Assembly: GCA_023395555.1 (NCBI GenBank) | Contig: JAEWYQ010000084.1 | Span: forward strand, 62,001 to 126,000 | DNA from: Bacillota bacterium | GTDB taxonomy: Bacteria > Bacillota > Clostridia > Lachnospirales > Lachnospiraceae | Length of the DNA: 64,000 nt | Direction of reading: 5' to 3' | Shown: in pieces, positions 1 to 9,001 of the stretch | Numbering within the stretch: position 1 is the stretch's first letter | How the letters are laid out: every line of letters begins with the position of its first letter | Position numbers and translations under genes: made by a program | Notes under the pieces: generated by a model | Told to the model about the DNA's origin: nothing | Databases searched by the model: none | Seen by the model: the letters and a program-made list of their open reading frames with translations, nothing else

Positions 1-1512
1 CACATGGCCGTCAATACTGAGATTAATCACTCCGCTGTCCTCATTGTAATCCCATGTGCCCGATACTGCCCCTGTAATGGTATGATCTGTTTTCAATTCA
101 ATCAGTTCCGATACAATCACCTTGTTATTAATGCTGTTACCGTGGTTAATGTATTTGTAGACACCCGCCACTTTACTTTCCGGATAGATTTCCCTGGTCT
201 CTTCCGCATAGCGGTAGGGAGATACCACAGGCCACCCGGCTTCATTAAAATACATCTGGTGAACTCTGACCTCATGCCCTTCGCCCTTCAGCTCAAATCT
301 GGTATGAAAAATCAAAAAGTATTTCCCCGTCTCCTCATCGTAGTATGCGGAATTATGTCCCGGAGACACATATCCGTTTCTGATTTTCGAGCTCTCCCCT
401 TCCACATACCCGAAGCGGAAGCCGCCCATGAGCTTCACTCCATATTTGTAAATGGAATTATCGCTAAAGAAGGTACCGTTTGCACCCTTTACCTGTATCA
501 TGTCCACATCATTGGCATCATAGTAGGGACCATCCGGCTTTCTGGAGCGGGCCACGCGGATATTATATCCCCCGTCCGAGGCCAAACCGCCGTAGGATAA
601 AAACATGTAGTAATATTCCGTGTCCGGATTGTAAAGCACATAGGCTCCTTCCATGCGCACATGATTTCCGCCCAATATCTTTTTGCCGTAGCCCTTCTCC
701 AGAGGAAATCCGGTATCAGGATCCATCTCCAGCACGAAAATGCCGCCGGAATAAGAACCGTACATCATCCAGAGCCTTCCCTCTGTATCATAATACAGGG
801 CCGGATCGATGGTATTGGGCTGCACATTGGCATTATAGGTTCCTCCGTCCTCACTGGGCATATCCGGGCCCATTCCTGATTTTAATATAATCCCCAGATC
901 CTCATAGGGGCCCTCCACATGGTCGGAAACAGCGATTCCGAGGCTGGCAAGGGGCATACTTCCTTCACAGGTGCAATAATACATATAATACCTGCCGTCG
1001 GCCAGCTGAATTACATCCGGAGCCCAGAAGGTACTGGTTCTCGCCCATTGAAAGGCTTCCTTCATTTCTTCTAACGCATCATGAATGATGGGATTGCTCT
1101 TATTGACACCGGAGCCTATCATGGTCCAGTTCATGAGATCCTCCGTCTTTGCCGCGGCCAGGTGGGAGCCGAATACATAGTAAGCCCCGTCTGCCCGGAT
1201 CACGGAAGGATCATGAACGGATGCGTTGGCAAAGGGATACATTACCGGCTTATCTGCAACCAGCTTTATATCCTCATCGATTACTACCCCATTGATTACC
1301 AGCCCCTGTTCTTTTAAAGCTTCTTCTCCTGCCGTTTCGGTTTTGTCCGGCTCTTCTCCTGTACCCGGGCTCTTTGATATATCCTTCCCATCCCCCGGCT
1401 TCTGATCCGGGTCCTCTGTCACCTTATCCGTTTCTTCCATCACGGTTGTCCTGCCGCATCCTGCCAGCAGTACGGCGGCAGCCAGTAATAATAACATCTT
1501 CCTTCTCTTCAT
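1..1512 (-). CDS. GH43 endo-arabinanase-like lipoprotein (3' end outside window)
   Basis: Glycoside hydrolase family 43 enzyme, probably an extracellular endo-1,5-alpha-L-arabinanase anchored as a lipoprotein. It starts at an ATG behind a GAGGGGGG ribosome site. The signal peptide MKRRKMLLLLAAAVLLAGC ends in a lipobox (LAGC, Cys about residue 19), followed by a charged Pro/Glu/Asp-rich linker to about residue 65. The catalytic domain opens with the GH43 signature VHDPSVIRADGAYYVFGSH (base Asp). RMEGAYVLYN carries the likely acid Glu. The last visible part is a beta-rich C-terminal segment like the accessory domain of GH43 arabinanases. The stop codon lies beyond base 1, so the length (over 500 residues) is incomplete. 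It lies 54 bases after the cytoplasmic GH43 gene and probably shares its promoter. Together they fit extracellular cutting and intracellular trimming of arabinan. The GH43 call is firm; substrate is inference. Confidence 0.85.
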   Translation of the reverse strand, partial: MKRRKMLLLLAAAVLLAGCGRTTVMEETDKVTEDPDQKPGDGKDISKSPGTGEEPDKTETAGEEALKEQGLVINGVVIDEDIKLVADKPVMYPFANASVHDPSVIRADGAYYVFGSHLAAAKTEDLMNWTMIGSGVNKSNPIIHDALEEMKEAFQWARTSTFWAPDVIQLADGRYYMYYCTCEGSMPLASLGIAVSDHVEGPYEDLGIILKSGMGPDMPSEDGGTYNANVQPNTIDPALYYDTEGRLWMMYGSYSGGIFVLEMDPDTGFPLEKGYGKKILGGNHVRMEGAYVLYNPDTEYYYMFLSYGGLASDGGYNIRVARSRKPDGPYYDANDVDMIQVKGANGTFFSDNSIYKYGVKLMGGFRFGYVEGESSKIRNGYVSPGHNSAYYDEETGKYFLIFHTRFELKGEGHEVRVHQMYFNEAGWPVVSPYRYAEETREIYPESKVAGVYKYINHGNSINNKVIVSELIELKTDHTITGAVSGTWDYNEDSGVINLSIDGHV

Positions 1513-1566
1513 ATGTCCCCCCTCTGTGTACTCTTACACCTATTTGAACCATCTATTCCGCAGAAG

Positions 1567-2538
1567 CTATACCGTTTTCTGAAATTCAAATACCGGCATT
1601 CCGTCCTTCCACTGTACCTCCAGAAACATGGCATGGCGGTTGGGATCGTACAGGGGATCTCCTGTAATTTCATCATACTGCCGGGCATGAAAAACCATAA
1701 TATCCTTTGTGCCGTCCTCGCTTTTTGTAAAGCTGTTATGCCCCGGCCCATAAATCCCTTTTTCCTTGTCCGTTTTCAGTACCGGATATCCCAATTTCGT
1801 CCATGATCCGGGATCCAGCAGATCGTCGGCTTCATCGGCATACAGCAGTCCCGTACAATAACAGGCCCCTGTGGCGCTGGCAGAAAAGGTGAGGAATATC
1901 CTGCCGTCATGCTTCAGGACGGCGGGGCCTTCATTCACCCAATATTCCTTCCTCTCCCAGTCATAATCCGGAGTGGTAAGAAGCACCTGAACCGTCTCCA
2001 ATTTACTGGGGCTCTCCATCCTGGCGATGTAAAGATTGGATATCATCTTCCCCGTTCCAACCTTCTCCGCCCATATATAATAGTTCCTTCCCTTACTTTC
2101 AAACACGGTGGCATCCAGAGAAAAGGCACGAAAAGAAAATTCATCCTTATCCGCACACTGCATCTTCCCCAACTCCACCCAGGTTCCCGTAAGGGGGTCT
2201 TTATCCTTACATTGAAGTACATAGGGCCTGATTCTCCACTTATTTTCCTTCCGGCCCGCCGCAAAATAAATATACCAGCAATGATCTAAATAATGAAGCT
2301 CAGGAGCCCAGATGTGCTGGCTCATCTCCCCGTTCTCATGCTTATTCCATATCGTTACTTCCTCGGCATCTCCCAGGCCCACGATAGTTTTAGACTTTCT
2401 TAAAATAATTTTGTCATAGTCCGGTACGGATGCCGTAAAATAATAATGCCCGTCTTCCTGTTTATAAACATAGGGATCTGCCCGGTTAAGCACGAAAGGT
2501 TTATTGTATTCTGTTTGCTTAAAGTTGTATTCTGTCAT
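1567..2538 (-). CDS. GH43 arabinofuranosidase/xylosidase, cytoplasmic
   Basis: A 323-residue glycoside hydrolase of family 43 without signal peptide, so it likely acts inside the cell on imported arabino- or xylo-oligosaccharides. The five-bladed-propeller family signature begins at about residue 19 with RADPYVYKQEDGHYYFTAS (catalytic-base Asp). IWAPELHYLDHCWYIYF and YWVNEGPAVLKHDGRIFLTF (acid Glu in NEGP) follow, then GPGHNSFTKSEDG near the C-terminus. The length is that of a single-domain GH43 enzyme such as exo-alpha-L-arabinofuranosidases. It is the first gene of a two-gene operon behind a good sigma-A promoter (2642-2670) with a palindromic possible operator between promoter and start. 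The family is clear; the exact specificity cannot be told from the sequence alone. Confidence 0.85.
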   Translation of the reverse strand: MTEYNFKQTEYNKPFVLNRADPYVYKQEDGHYYFTASVPDYDKIILRKSKTIVGLGDAEEVTIWNKHENGEMSQHIWAPELHYLDHCWYIYFAAGRKENKWRIRPYVLQCKDKDPLTGTWVELGKMQCADKDEFSFRAFSLDATVFESKGRNYYIWAEKVGTGKMISNLYIARMESPSKLETVQVLLTTPDYDWERKEYWVNEGPAVLKHDGRIFLTFSASATGACYCTGLLYADEADDLLDPGSWTKLGYPVLKTDKEKGIYGPGHNSFTKSEDGTKDIMVFHARQYDEITGDPLYDPNRHAMFLEVQWKDGMPVFEFQKTV

Positions 2539-2597
2539 GTAATTCTCCTTCTAATCTCATCTCTTCATCAACCAGTTTGAACCGTTTTTTATTATAT

Positions 2598-2614
2598 TAG
2601 TTAATATTAAACTA
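2598..2614. promoter_or_regulatory. Near-palindromic possible operator upstream of GH43 operon
   Basis: TAGTTAATATTAAACTA is a 17-base near-palindrome (arms TAGTT/AACTA) about 30 bases downstream of the GH43 promoter -10 box and about 60 bases before the start codon. This is a place where a sugar-responsive repressor could block transcription. The whole surrounding leader is A+T-rich, so chance symmetry is possible. Confidence 0.3.
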
Positions 2615-2641
2615 TTTTAATATAATCTAAACTATAATATA

Positions 2642-2670
2642 ATACTATAATTATTTTCTGAAAAAGTCAA
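2642..2670 (-). promoter_or_regulatory. Sigma-A promoter of GH43 operon
   Basis: On the minus strand TTGACT (2670-2665) and TAGTAT (2647-2642) are separated by 17 bases, in a very A+T-rich intergenic stretch. It points into the two GH43 genes. The start codon is about 100 bases downstream, which leaves a long leader. Confidence 0.6.
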
Positions 2671-2719
2671 CTGTTTTATTTCAATTTTTACTTCATTTTC
2701 CGAAAACTCATTTCCGCAC

Positions 2720-2760
2720 GCAAAAAGGCGGCGGTTCCTTTTGAACCGCCGCCTTTTTGC
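2720..2760 (-). terminator. Rho-independent terminator of ftsH
   Basis: A perfect 18-bp inverted repeat (2720-2737 pairs with 2743-2760) around a 5-base loop. The stem is G+C-rich inside and ends in A/T runs on both sides, so it can act in either direction. It starts 8 bases after the ftsH stop codon. Confidence 0.9.
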
Positions 2761-2767
2761 ACTGATT

Positions 2768-4642
2768 TTATTCTGTTTGCTCCGTTTCCCCGGAACCTTC
2801 CTTCACTTCATTGTAGATCCTCATAAATTCATCTCCGGTAATAGTCTCCTTGGTGATGAGATATTCCGCAATCCGATCCAGCACTTCCCGATTGCCTGCC
2901 AGAAGCTCTTCCGCCCTGTTATAGCAATTCTTCAGTATCTGCATCACTTCCTTATCTATCTCGCCGGCAGTCTCTTCTCCGCAGTTCATCACCGCTCTGC
3001 CGTCCAGATAACGGCTTTCGATGGACTCCAGTCCCATTAGGCCGAATTTATCCGACATACCGTATTGGGTAACCATGGCTCTTGCCAGAGAGGTTGCCTT
3101 CTCAATATCATTGGATGCACCGGTGGTGATGGAATCGAATACCAGCTTCTCAGCGGCACGGCCTCCGTAAAGGGTGACGATACGGGTCAGTATCTCATCC
3201 TTGCTCATGAGATATTTCTCTTCCTCGGGCACCTGCATCACATATCCCAGGGAACCCATGGTTCTGGGAACAATGGTGATCTTCTGGACCGGCTCCGCAT
3301 TCTTCTCCAATGCTGTTACCAATGCGTGGCCCACCTCATGATATGCCACAATCTTCTTCTCTTCCTTGCTGAGAATACGATCCTTCTTCTCCTTACCGGC
3401 AATTACTACTTCAACGGATTCAAACAAATCCTCCTGGGTCACCACGGTTCTGCCCTGCTTTACCGCAAGAATGGCGGCCTCGTTGATCATATTGGCCAGG
3501 TCGGAGCCTACCGCACCGGAAGTGGCCTTGGCAATGGCCTCCAGATCCACGGAGTCATGCATCAATACATTCTTGGCATGAACCTTGAGGATATCCACAC
3601 GGCCTTTCAGATCCGGCTTATCCACAATAATCCTCCGGTCAAAACGGCCCGGACGCAGCAGCGCTTTATCCAGTACCTCGGGGCGGTTCGTCGCACCCAG
3701 GACAACCAGACCCTTGGAGGAATCAAATCCGTCCATGTTGGCCAGCAGCTGGTTCAGCGTCTGCTCCCGCTCATCATTCCCTCCGCCGTAGTGGGAATCC
3801 CGGCTCTTACCGATGGCATCAATCTCATCAATGAAAATAATACAGGGAGCGGTCTGCTGGGCCTGTTTGAATAAATCCCTGACTCGCGAAGCACCGACTC
3901 CGACAAACATTTCCACAAAATCCGAACCGGACAGGGAGAAGAAGGGTACCTTGGCTTCTCCGGCCACCGCTTTGGCCAGCAATGTCTTACCGGTTCCGGG
4001 AGGTCCTACCAGCAGGGCTCCCTTGGGCAGCTTTGCACCGATTCTGGTGTATTTGGCGGGATTGTGAAGAAAGTCCACAATCTCCGTAACAGATTCCTTC
4101 GCTTCCTCCTGCCCGGCCACATCCTTAAAGGTTACACCCGTCTGCTTCTCCACATAGACCTTGGCATTGCTTTTTCCGACACCCATGACTCCGCCGCTGT
4201 TCTTTGAAATGGTTCGGAACAAGAACCACATTACAACATAAATAGCAATAAAGGGAACGACATAAGACAGGATCATGGCTATAATGGATCCGCTGTTGTC
4301 ACTTACCTCCGCCGTGTAGACAACATGGGCTTCATCCAGAGCCTTCATCGTATCCGGATTATAAATGTAACCTGTATAATATGTTATATCCAATGCTCCG
4401 CCAGTCTGTCCCTTGGGAATAATGGCTATGGTGTTGTTCGTCTTGAAGACCACCTTTTCTATCTCGTCCCGGTCCAGCATCTGCAGAAATTCACTATAGG
4501 TGATCTCCTTGTTGGTGCTGTCCTTAATCTGCTCCGATAGGGTCCAGAACAGATACCATATAACCAAAGCGGATATAAGAGTGATGATAATGGCCATCTT
4601 ATTCGGAGAGCCATTTCTATTTGGTTTATTATCGTTATCCAT
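2768..4642 (-). CDS. ftsH: ATP-dependent zinc metalloprotease FtsH
   Basis: Membrane-anchored AAA+ protease (M41) that degrades misfolded membrane proteins and short-lived regulators in the cytoplasm as a hexamer. 624 residues, normal length. Two membrane segments flank a small extracytoplasmic part (about 15-33 and 120-142). The AAA domain has Walker A GPPGTGKT at 213-220, Walker B IIFIDEID at about 268-275 and the SRH arginines in [11 protein letters not shown]. The protease domain has the zinc motif HEVGH at 435-439. The start ATG follows an AGGAGG site. It is transcribed alone: sigma-A promoter at 4673-4701 and a strong terminator directly after the stop. All key residues are present; nothing unusual. 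Confidence 0.98.
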   Translation of the reverse strand: MDNDNKPNRNGSPNKMAIIITLISALVIWYLFWTLSEQIKDSTNKEITYSEFLQMLDRDEIEKVVFKTNNTIAIIPKGQTGGALDITYYTGYIYNPDTMKALDEAHVVYTAEVSDNSGSIIAMILSYVVPFIAIYVVMWFLFRTISKNSGGVMGVGKSNAKVYVEKQTGVTFKDVAGQEEAKESVTEIVDFLHNPAKYTRIGAKLPKGALLVGPPGTGKTLLAKAVAGEAKVPFFSLSGSDFVEMFVGVGASRVRDLFKQAQQTAPCIIFIDEIDAIGKSRDSHYGGGNDEREQTLNQLLANMDGFDSSKGLVVLGATNRPEVLDKALLRPGRFDRRIIVDKPDLKGRVDILKVHAKNVLMHDSVDLEAIAKATSGAVGSDLANMINEAAILAVKQGRTVVTQEDLFESVEVVIAGKEKKDRILSKEEKKIVAYHEVGHALVTALEKNAEPVQKITIVPRTMGSLGYVMQVPEEEKYLMSKDEILTRIVTLYGGRAAEKLVFDSITTGASNDIEKATSLARAMVTQYGMSDKFGLMGLESIESRYLDGRAVMNCGEETAGEIDKEVMQILKNCYNRAEELLAGNREVLDRIAEYLITKETITGDEFMRIYNEVKEGSGETEQTE

Positions 4643-4672
4643 GAAATCCTCCTGTTCATAGAGCTATACCTC

Positions 4673-4701
4673 ATTATACTGATAGTTTTTCCATAAATCA
4701 A
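4673..4701 (-). promoter_or_regulatory. Sigma-A promoter of ftsH
   Basis: Minus-strand TTGATT (4701-4696), 17-base spacer, perfect TATAAT (4678-4673). The likely transcript start is about 25 bases upstream of the ftsH start codon, giving a short leader with an AGGAGG site. Confidence 0.75.
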
Positions 4702-4847
4702 TAAAATTGTTCTTAAAATTCTGTGATTAAATTGTGTACAACCTAACCATAATCCTTTTTATTGTAAAATGCAAGCCTTTCCGAAGCACTATGCCCTCCT
4801 GCCTGCAATGTTATTTTCTTTATAATAAAGGTGCTATAATAAATTGA

Positions 4848-4882
4848 GTTACAGTTCGGCCTATAGGGATTCGAACTGTAAC
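4848..4882 (-). terminator. Hairpin after lspA, probable weak terminator
   Basis: An 11-bp perfect stem (4848-4858 with 4872-4882) with a 13-base loop lies about 47 bases after the lspA stop. The minus-strand bases that follow are A/T-rich but not a clean T run, so termination would be partial. The loop region resembles a tRNA T-loop by chance only; no tRNA fold surrounds it. Confidence 0.45.
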
Positions 4883-4928
4883 CCAGAGCTATCACTTAGT
4901 TGAAGCTATAAAATCTCTCCGCTTGCTG

Positions 4929-5393
4929 TTAATCAGCATCGCTTTCGGATGAAAACAGGGTGGATAGCAGCGTCAGAGCGGATCCCAGGAATATGGCCAT
5001 ATCCGATAAGTTGAATATAATATTCTTCAGCTTTTTGCAATTAAAGCTGAAATAATCCACCACATAACCGCGTTTCATCCGGTCTGTAACATTGCTGATG
5101 GAGCCCCCCAGAGCCAATGCCAGCCCCAGCTTCAGCATCTTCTTCCCCTTTCTGGGAAGCAGAAGTAAAAAGATCAGGGAAAACAGGGTCAGCAGGGTAC
5201 CGGAGATAATCTTCAATATCTCCTTATTCTCATTCATGAAGTTCAGAAAGGCTCCCTCATTGTGGTGTCTGCGAAGGATGACCCGTCCTCCCAATATCTC
5301 CTGGCGGCCTCCCAATTCCTTATGTTTCTCAATGTAATCCTTGATTAGATAATCTCCAATGGCAATCATTAGTACAATCAAGATATAGATCAT
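4929..5393 (-). CDS. lspA: Signal peptidase II (LspA-like)
   Basis: Membrane aspartic peptidase that removes the signal peptide from prolipoproteins at the lipobox Cys. 154 residues, with hydrophobic segments near 2-14, 60-80, 88-100 and 128-147. The two family motifs are present: SNVTDRMKRGYVVDYF (Asp 104) and FNLSDMAIF (Asp 131), matching the GNxxDR and FNxAD catalytic pair. The part around HHNEGAFL matches the conserved loop with Asn/Gly/Ala. The sequence is divergent (FNLSD instead of FNxAD), so it may be a second, specialised copy. The locus has several lipoprotein clients, but this does not prove a link. It has its own sigma-A promoter at 5448-5476. Confidence 0.85.
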   Translation of the reverse strand: MIYILIVLMIAIGDYLIKDYIEKHKELGGRQEILGGRVILRRHHNEGAFLNFMNENKEILKIISGTLLTLFSLIFLLLLPRKGKKMLKLGLALALGGSISNVTDRMKRGYVVDYFSFNCKKLKNIIFNLSDMAIFLGSALTLLSTLFSSESDAD

Positions 5394-5447
5394 ACGATCC
5401 CCTCCTTATATCTTCCACTCAACCTCGTTACCAGAAATTACAATCTT

Positions 5448-5476
5448 ATTATGCCACAGGAAACACAAATTATCAA
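5448..5476 (-). promoter_or_regulatory. Sigma-A promoter of lspA
   Basis: Minus-strand TTGATA (5476-5471), 17-base spacer, CATAAT (5453-5448). It lies just after the stop codon of the GT2 gene and points into lspA. Confidence 0.65.
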
Positions 5477-5489
5477 GATGACCTGCTTT

Positions 5490-6518
5490 TTATTTCTTTT
5501 CTTCCTGACTCCACTCCTCGGACAGGATACGGAAGGCGTCCTCCTGTTCCCGGTTACCTAATTTCCCATAACAGTCGGCCAGCTGCCTCAGAGGATAGTC
5601 TCCTGCGTAATGGATGTTCAGCTCACATTCCGTCTCATAGGCGGCATTATAAAACCAGATGGTAGCCTCCCTGTAATCTCCCAGCTCCTTATAGTATTCC
5701 CCCAGCTCATAGCAGACCTCGGCACTGGCTCTGCCGTCCGCCATATTATGCAGGCAGTATTTCATGAAGCCGGGAACATCCCCTCGCAGGCGGCAGCATC
5801 TGGCCAGGATGCATTCATAAATCTTGCGTTCCCCCTCGCTGCACTCCTCCTTCTGGGCAAAGCCATGAAAATACTCATAGGCTTCCTCAAAATCTTTGGC
5901 TTCTCCGGCAATGGAAAGCTCTCTGGCATACATGCCGTACAGCCTTGGAGAAAGTCCTCCGTCCCGCCGGATTGTATTTTGAAAGGTCTTAAAATCCCTT
6001 CCCGCATGATTGGATTGGGGCATATGCCGGATCACAATGTCACTGTCATAGATCACCGGCTCCAGCTTCACATTCTCATGGACCGGCTCCACCCATTGAA
6101 AGGTCCGGAGGCGTTTATACAGCTTGGGCCGGTATTCTTCATCAAAATTATAGGTGGTATTATAGGCCAGCTGATTGGCGTATTTCATCTGAACAATTTC
6201 AATCTCAGGCAGCAGTCCCTGCTTCAGCCTGAGAAAGCGCTGCCGGTTCTCCTCATCAATCACCTCATCCGCATCGGCCACATAGATATAGTCCATGGCT
6301 GCCTTAGAGAAGGAAAAGTTCCTGGCCGCGGAAAAATCGTGGATCCACTTGAACTCATATATTTTATCCGTATAGCCTGATGCAATCTGTTTCGTAGAAT
6401 CAGAAGAACCCGTGTCTACAATAATGATTTCATCCGCCAAACCTTTAAGAGAATCCAGGCATCTTGCCAGGACCCGCTCCTCATCCTTCACAATCATGCA
6501 AACACTGATGGTAATCAT
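5490..6518 (-). CDS. GT2 glycosyltransferase with C-terminal TPR-like region
   Basis: Inverting family 2 glycosyltransferase, 342 residues, cytoplasmic. The GT-A domain starts at once: ISVCMIVKDEE (4-14), then IIIVDTGSSDSTKQIA (32-46) and the metal/nucleotide motif ADADE (81-85). The C-terminal third is helical, with repeats resembling TPRs (for example YELGEYYKELGDYREATIWF), an architecture also found in SunS-type peptide glycosyltransferases. The ATG follows a GGAGG site. It lies 237 bases after the secreted 707-residue protein, separated by a long hairpin, and before lspA. The position next to a flagellar glycosylation island suggests a surface or flagellar glycoprotein target, but this is inference from neighbourhood only. 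Confidence 0.8.
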   Translation of the reverse strand: MITISVCMIVKDEERVLARCLDSLKGLADEIIIVDTGSSDSTKQIASGYTDKIYEFKWIHDFSAARNFSFSKAAMDYIYVADADEVIDEENRQRFLRLKQGLLPEIEIVQMKYANQLAYNTTYNFDEEYRPKLYKRLRTFQWVEPVHENVKLEPVIYDSDIVIRHMPQSNHAGRDFKTFQNTIRRDGGLSPRLYGMYARELSIAGEAKDFEEAYEYFHGFAQKEECSEGERKIYECILARCCRLRGDVPGFMKYCLHNMADGRASAEVCYELGEYYKELGDYREATIWFYNAAYETECELNIHYAGDYPLRQLADCYGKLGNREQEDAFRILSEEWSQEEKK

Positions 6519-6562
6519 AACTGCCTCCTCCGATGCTTTCCTGTTAAATCATAAATTTATGC

Positions 6563-6640
6563 AAAGCCTGCGGTCACAGGGTCTCCCGCCATGTCATTTC
6601 AATCATGGGCAAGGGGGAGGTCCATACGGCCGCAGGCCTT
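6563..6640 (-). terminator. Long imperfect hairpin, terminator-like or structured RNA
   Basis: An outer 8-bp stem (6566-6573 with 6630-6637) encloses a long inner imperfect stem, with CATG at 6590-6593 pairing with CATG at 6604-6607. It sits between the stop of the 707-residue protein and the GT2 gene. No strong T run follows on the minus strand, so it may slow decay or partly terminate rather than fully stop transcription. It matched no riboswitch class known to me. Confidence 0.4.
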
Positions 6641-6755
6641 CTGATACAATTCTGCAAATACTTTATTCTTATGTTCTTACGCCATTTATTCTTATATCAT
6701 TCAACCCTGCGCAGCCATGGCAAGCGCCAGCAAGATACTCTTTAAATAACTGAGG

Positions 6756-8879
6756 CTACGGCGCTATCTTGTCCGCAGTCACCTTAACGGATTTATATTT
6801 CACAACCTTCTTCGTCGTACTATTAATCTCATAGATCGTAATATAGCTGTCGGCAGTGATTGTAATATCCGCTCCTGAGGTAAAGCTTATACCGTCCGTT
6901 AAGACATCTTCCGTGTTCACTCCCTTAACCTCATCCGCACTGATTTTATATACAAAAGTATTATCCGTCCCAGGGGCATTCACCACTGACGGAGCAGTTG
7001 TTCCCGGTGCTGTTCCCGGTGCGAGAGTAACCGTCAGGCCCATCGCTGCCGTAGGGCTCTTTATGGTCAGCCTTACAGAGGTCTTATCCACCGTTCCGTT
7101 CTCATAATAAATGCTGAGCGCCTTGGCTGTGCAGTTCGGCATCTTTTCCAGCTCGGTTTTGTTGAGGACAATCTTCATTGTGTACTCCTGTGAAGCATCC
7201 GGGAGAGTTCCATCCGTAATTGCCGGAGTTACTTCCGCACTGCTCACCGGTACCTCTCTTGTTCCAAGGCGGATTGCCTTCAGCTTTGTTTCAAAAGGCT
7301 GCTTACCCGCACTATTCAACTTCACTGTAAAGGTAACATCACTTTCATTTGAATAGTTCTTTACAAATTCAAGGGTGGTTTTGTCCACTTCGGGAACAGA
7401 AGGATACCTTATCGGGAAGGTCACATAGGTAGACGCCATCTGGAAAGCAACCGCTTCACTGGAAGAGGTCTTCGCCTTATACTTAATCTCCTTCTTTCTT
7501 ATGTAGAGCGTGCCGTAATCCACTGCCTTACTGGAAGTAATCTTCACCGTCGCACTCTTGCTTATGCTGGTCCATGCCGCTTTATTAATATCAAATACGG
7601 CATCCTTCTTCACCACGGTATATTCATAAGGCTGGCCGGCGGAAGCGGAAGGAATGGTCACATTAATATTCTTTGTTCCATTGTAGCTTATATAGATATT
7701 GGGATCATCACTGGCCGCGGAATCGGGTGCCTCCTCTTCCTTTATCGCTCCGGTCACCTTCCGCTGGGCGGTCAGCTTCGTCTCCGTGATCTTCGTTGCC
7801 GCAGCCTTGGCGGTTGCATATCCCCTTATCTCAATTTTCATATCCGGGAAGGCGCTAGCTGCCGTCAGACCATCATAGGTTCCGATACCCTTCAATACGG
7901 CTGACAGGGTGAGAGTCTTAATCTGCCGGTCAGTTACTTTAGTCCAGTTGGTGGTTGTAGCGCCCACCGTTACCCGATACTCCTGTCCATACTTGATATT
8001 TATCTTGAATTTGGAGCCATCCACACCAATAACGGGAAGCGCCGTCTGCTTGGCAATCTTAAGCTTTACCGCATTGCTGGCGCGTCTTCCGTTGGTTCCG
8101 TCAGGATATTCGCTGAAGGTTATGCTATTTGCATTGTGATTGCTGATGCTATCGATCATACCATCATTATTAGTATCTGTTTCAATATGGAATACCGGAT
8201 TGGTATAGGCAAACATAGACGCAGCACCAGACAGATCAAGAGCTCCCGCTTTGGCAACATCATCCTTTGGCGCGATGCGGAAATAAAGATCCACACCCTT
8301 GACCAGATAGCTCTCCAGCAATCTCTTTGTCAGAAGCTCCGTGGACAGCCACCGCTCCGAATCACCCTTGCTCCACTGCAGCTCATCAAAGGTCAGCGGT
8401 TCAACACCGGTACCCTCTGTCGCCATAATGTTAAGGAGGCTTCCAATCCTGTCTTCGTCTGCCAGGGTCTCCAGATCGCTGTAGTTAATGGATACCGCCA
8501 GCTTCGACGGCCTGGCCTTCACAATAACACGGACCTGGACCGCATCATCCCCATCTCCCTTAATCTTTATAATATTCTCCGTATTGGATGACAGCCAGGA
8601 GATATCAATGACCGATATCCTGTCTATGCCGGCGGGGACACTGGAAGCAGGCCGCGTAGGAAGCACCTCCCATTTGTTTTTGGAAGCATCCAGCTCAGTG
8701 GCATAGTATATCTTGGAATTGCCGTTATTTAATACCAGAATGCTTTCATCCGTATAGGACACGGCAACCACCTGTACCGCCGATGCCGCAAAGACATTCC
8801 CGCCCGGCAGAGCCAGCAACGCCGCAGCCACCAGAACAGGCAGTAATAATAGCTTTAAATTAAATATCATCTTCTTCAT
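6756..8879 (-). CDS. Secreted 707-residue protein of the flagellar regulon, function unknown
   Basis: Not recognised as a named family. The chosen start is the ATG behind GGAGGTG at 8884-8895; an in-frame upstream extension lacks a ribosome site. The first about 32 residues form a Sec signal peptide (MKKMIFN..., hydrophobic core, cleavage near NVFAA). There is no lipobox, SLH, LysM or sortase motif. The mature part is beta-rich and Thr/Ser/Lys-rich, suggesting several immunoglobulin-like modules. It contains one calcium-loop-like stretch DTNNDGMID and a Pro/Gly/Thr linker PGTAPGTTAP near the C-terminus. It has a near-perfect sigma-D promoter (8956-8982) and a CsrA-like leader hairpin, so it should be made with the flagellum. 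A sheath, adhesin or surface protein used during motility is possible; function remains unknown. Confidence 0.8.
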   Translation of the reverse strand: MKKMIFNLKLLLLPVLVAAALLALPGGNVFAASAVQVVAVSYTDESILVLNNGNSKIYYATELDASKNKWEVLPTRPASSVPAGIDRISVIDISWLSSNTENIIKIKGDGDDAVQVRVIVKARPSKLAVSINYSDLETLADEDRIGSLLNIMATEGTGVEPLTFDELQWSKGDSERWLSTELLTKRLLESYLVKGVDLYFRIAPKDDVAKAGALDLSGAASMFAYTNPVFHIETDTNNDGMIDSISNHNANSITFSEYPDGTNGRRASNAVKLKIAKQTALPVIGVDGSKFKINIKYGQEYRVTVGATTTNWTKVTDRQIKTLTLSAVLKGIGTYDGLTAASAFPDMKIEIRGYATAKAAATKITETKLTAQRKVTGAIKEEEAPDSAASDDPNIYISYNGTKNINVTIPSASAGQPYEYTVVKKDAVFDINKAAWTSISKSATVKITSSKAVDYGTLYIRKKEIKYKAKTSSSEAVAFQMASTYVTFPIRYPSVPEVDKTTLEFVKNYSNESDVTFTVKLNSAGKQPFETKLKAIRLGTREVPVSSAEVTPAITDGTLPDASQEYTMKIVLNKTELEKMPNCTAKALSIYYENGTVDKTSVRLTIKSPTAAMGLTVTLAPGTAPGTTAPSVVNAPGTDNTFVYKISADEVKGVNTEDVLTDGISFTSGADITITADSYITIYEINSTTKKVVKYKSVKVTADKIAP

Positions 8880-8883
8880 TATG

Positions 8884-8895
8884 CACCTCCATGTG
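8884..8895 (-). promoter_or_regulatory. Predicted CsrA-binding hairpin over the ribosome site
   Basis: The minus-strand leader reads CACATGGAGGTG: a CAC/GTG stem with an ATGGAG loop holding GGA, which also is the Shine-Dalgarno site of the 707-residue gene. It fits the CsrA consensus ACARGGAUGU closely. The same 15 bases (CACATGGAGGTGCAT) precede flaG. Confidence 0.5.
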
Positions 8896-8955
8896 ATCTG
8901 TATACCCGCCAAAAGACTGACTTCGATACGGATTCAATTCTTTCTCCTGCTTGTA

Positions 8956-8982
8956 TTATCGGCAAACCACAGAGAATTCTTA
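8956..8982 (-). promoter_or_regulatory. Sigma-D (SigD/FliA) promoter of the secreted 707-residue protein
   Basis: Minus-strand TAAGAATT (8982-8975), 11 bases, GCCGATAA (8963-8956). The -10 element is a perfect match to the sigma-28 consensus TAAAGTTT-N11-GCCGATAA, and spacing is exact. The leader is about 70 bases. Confidence 0.8.
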
Positions 8983-9001
8983 ATGCTTTATTTATGGGAA
9001 A

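Noticed and set aside
4848..4882. tRNA T-arm-like string (GTTCGAATCC) on the minus strand
   Set aside because: No anticodon arm, D arm or acceptor stem can be drawn around it. It is the loop side of a simple hairpin after lspA.
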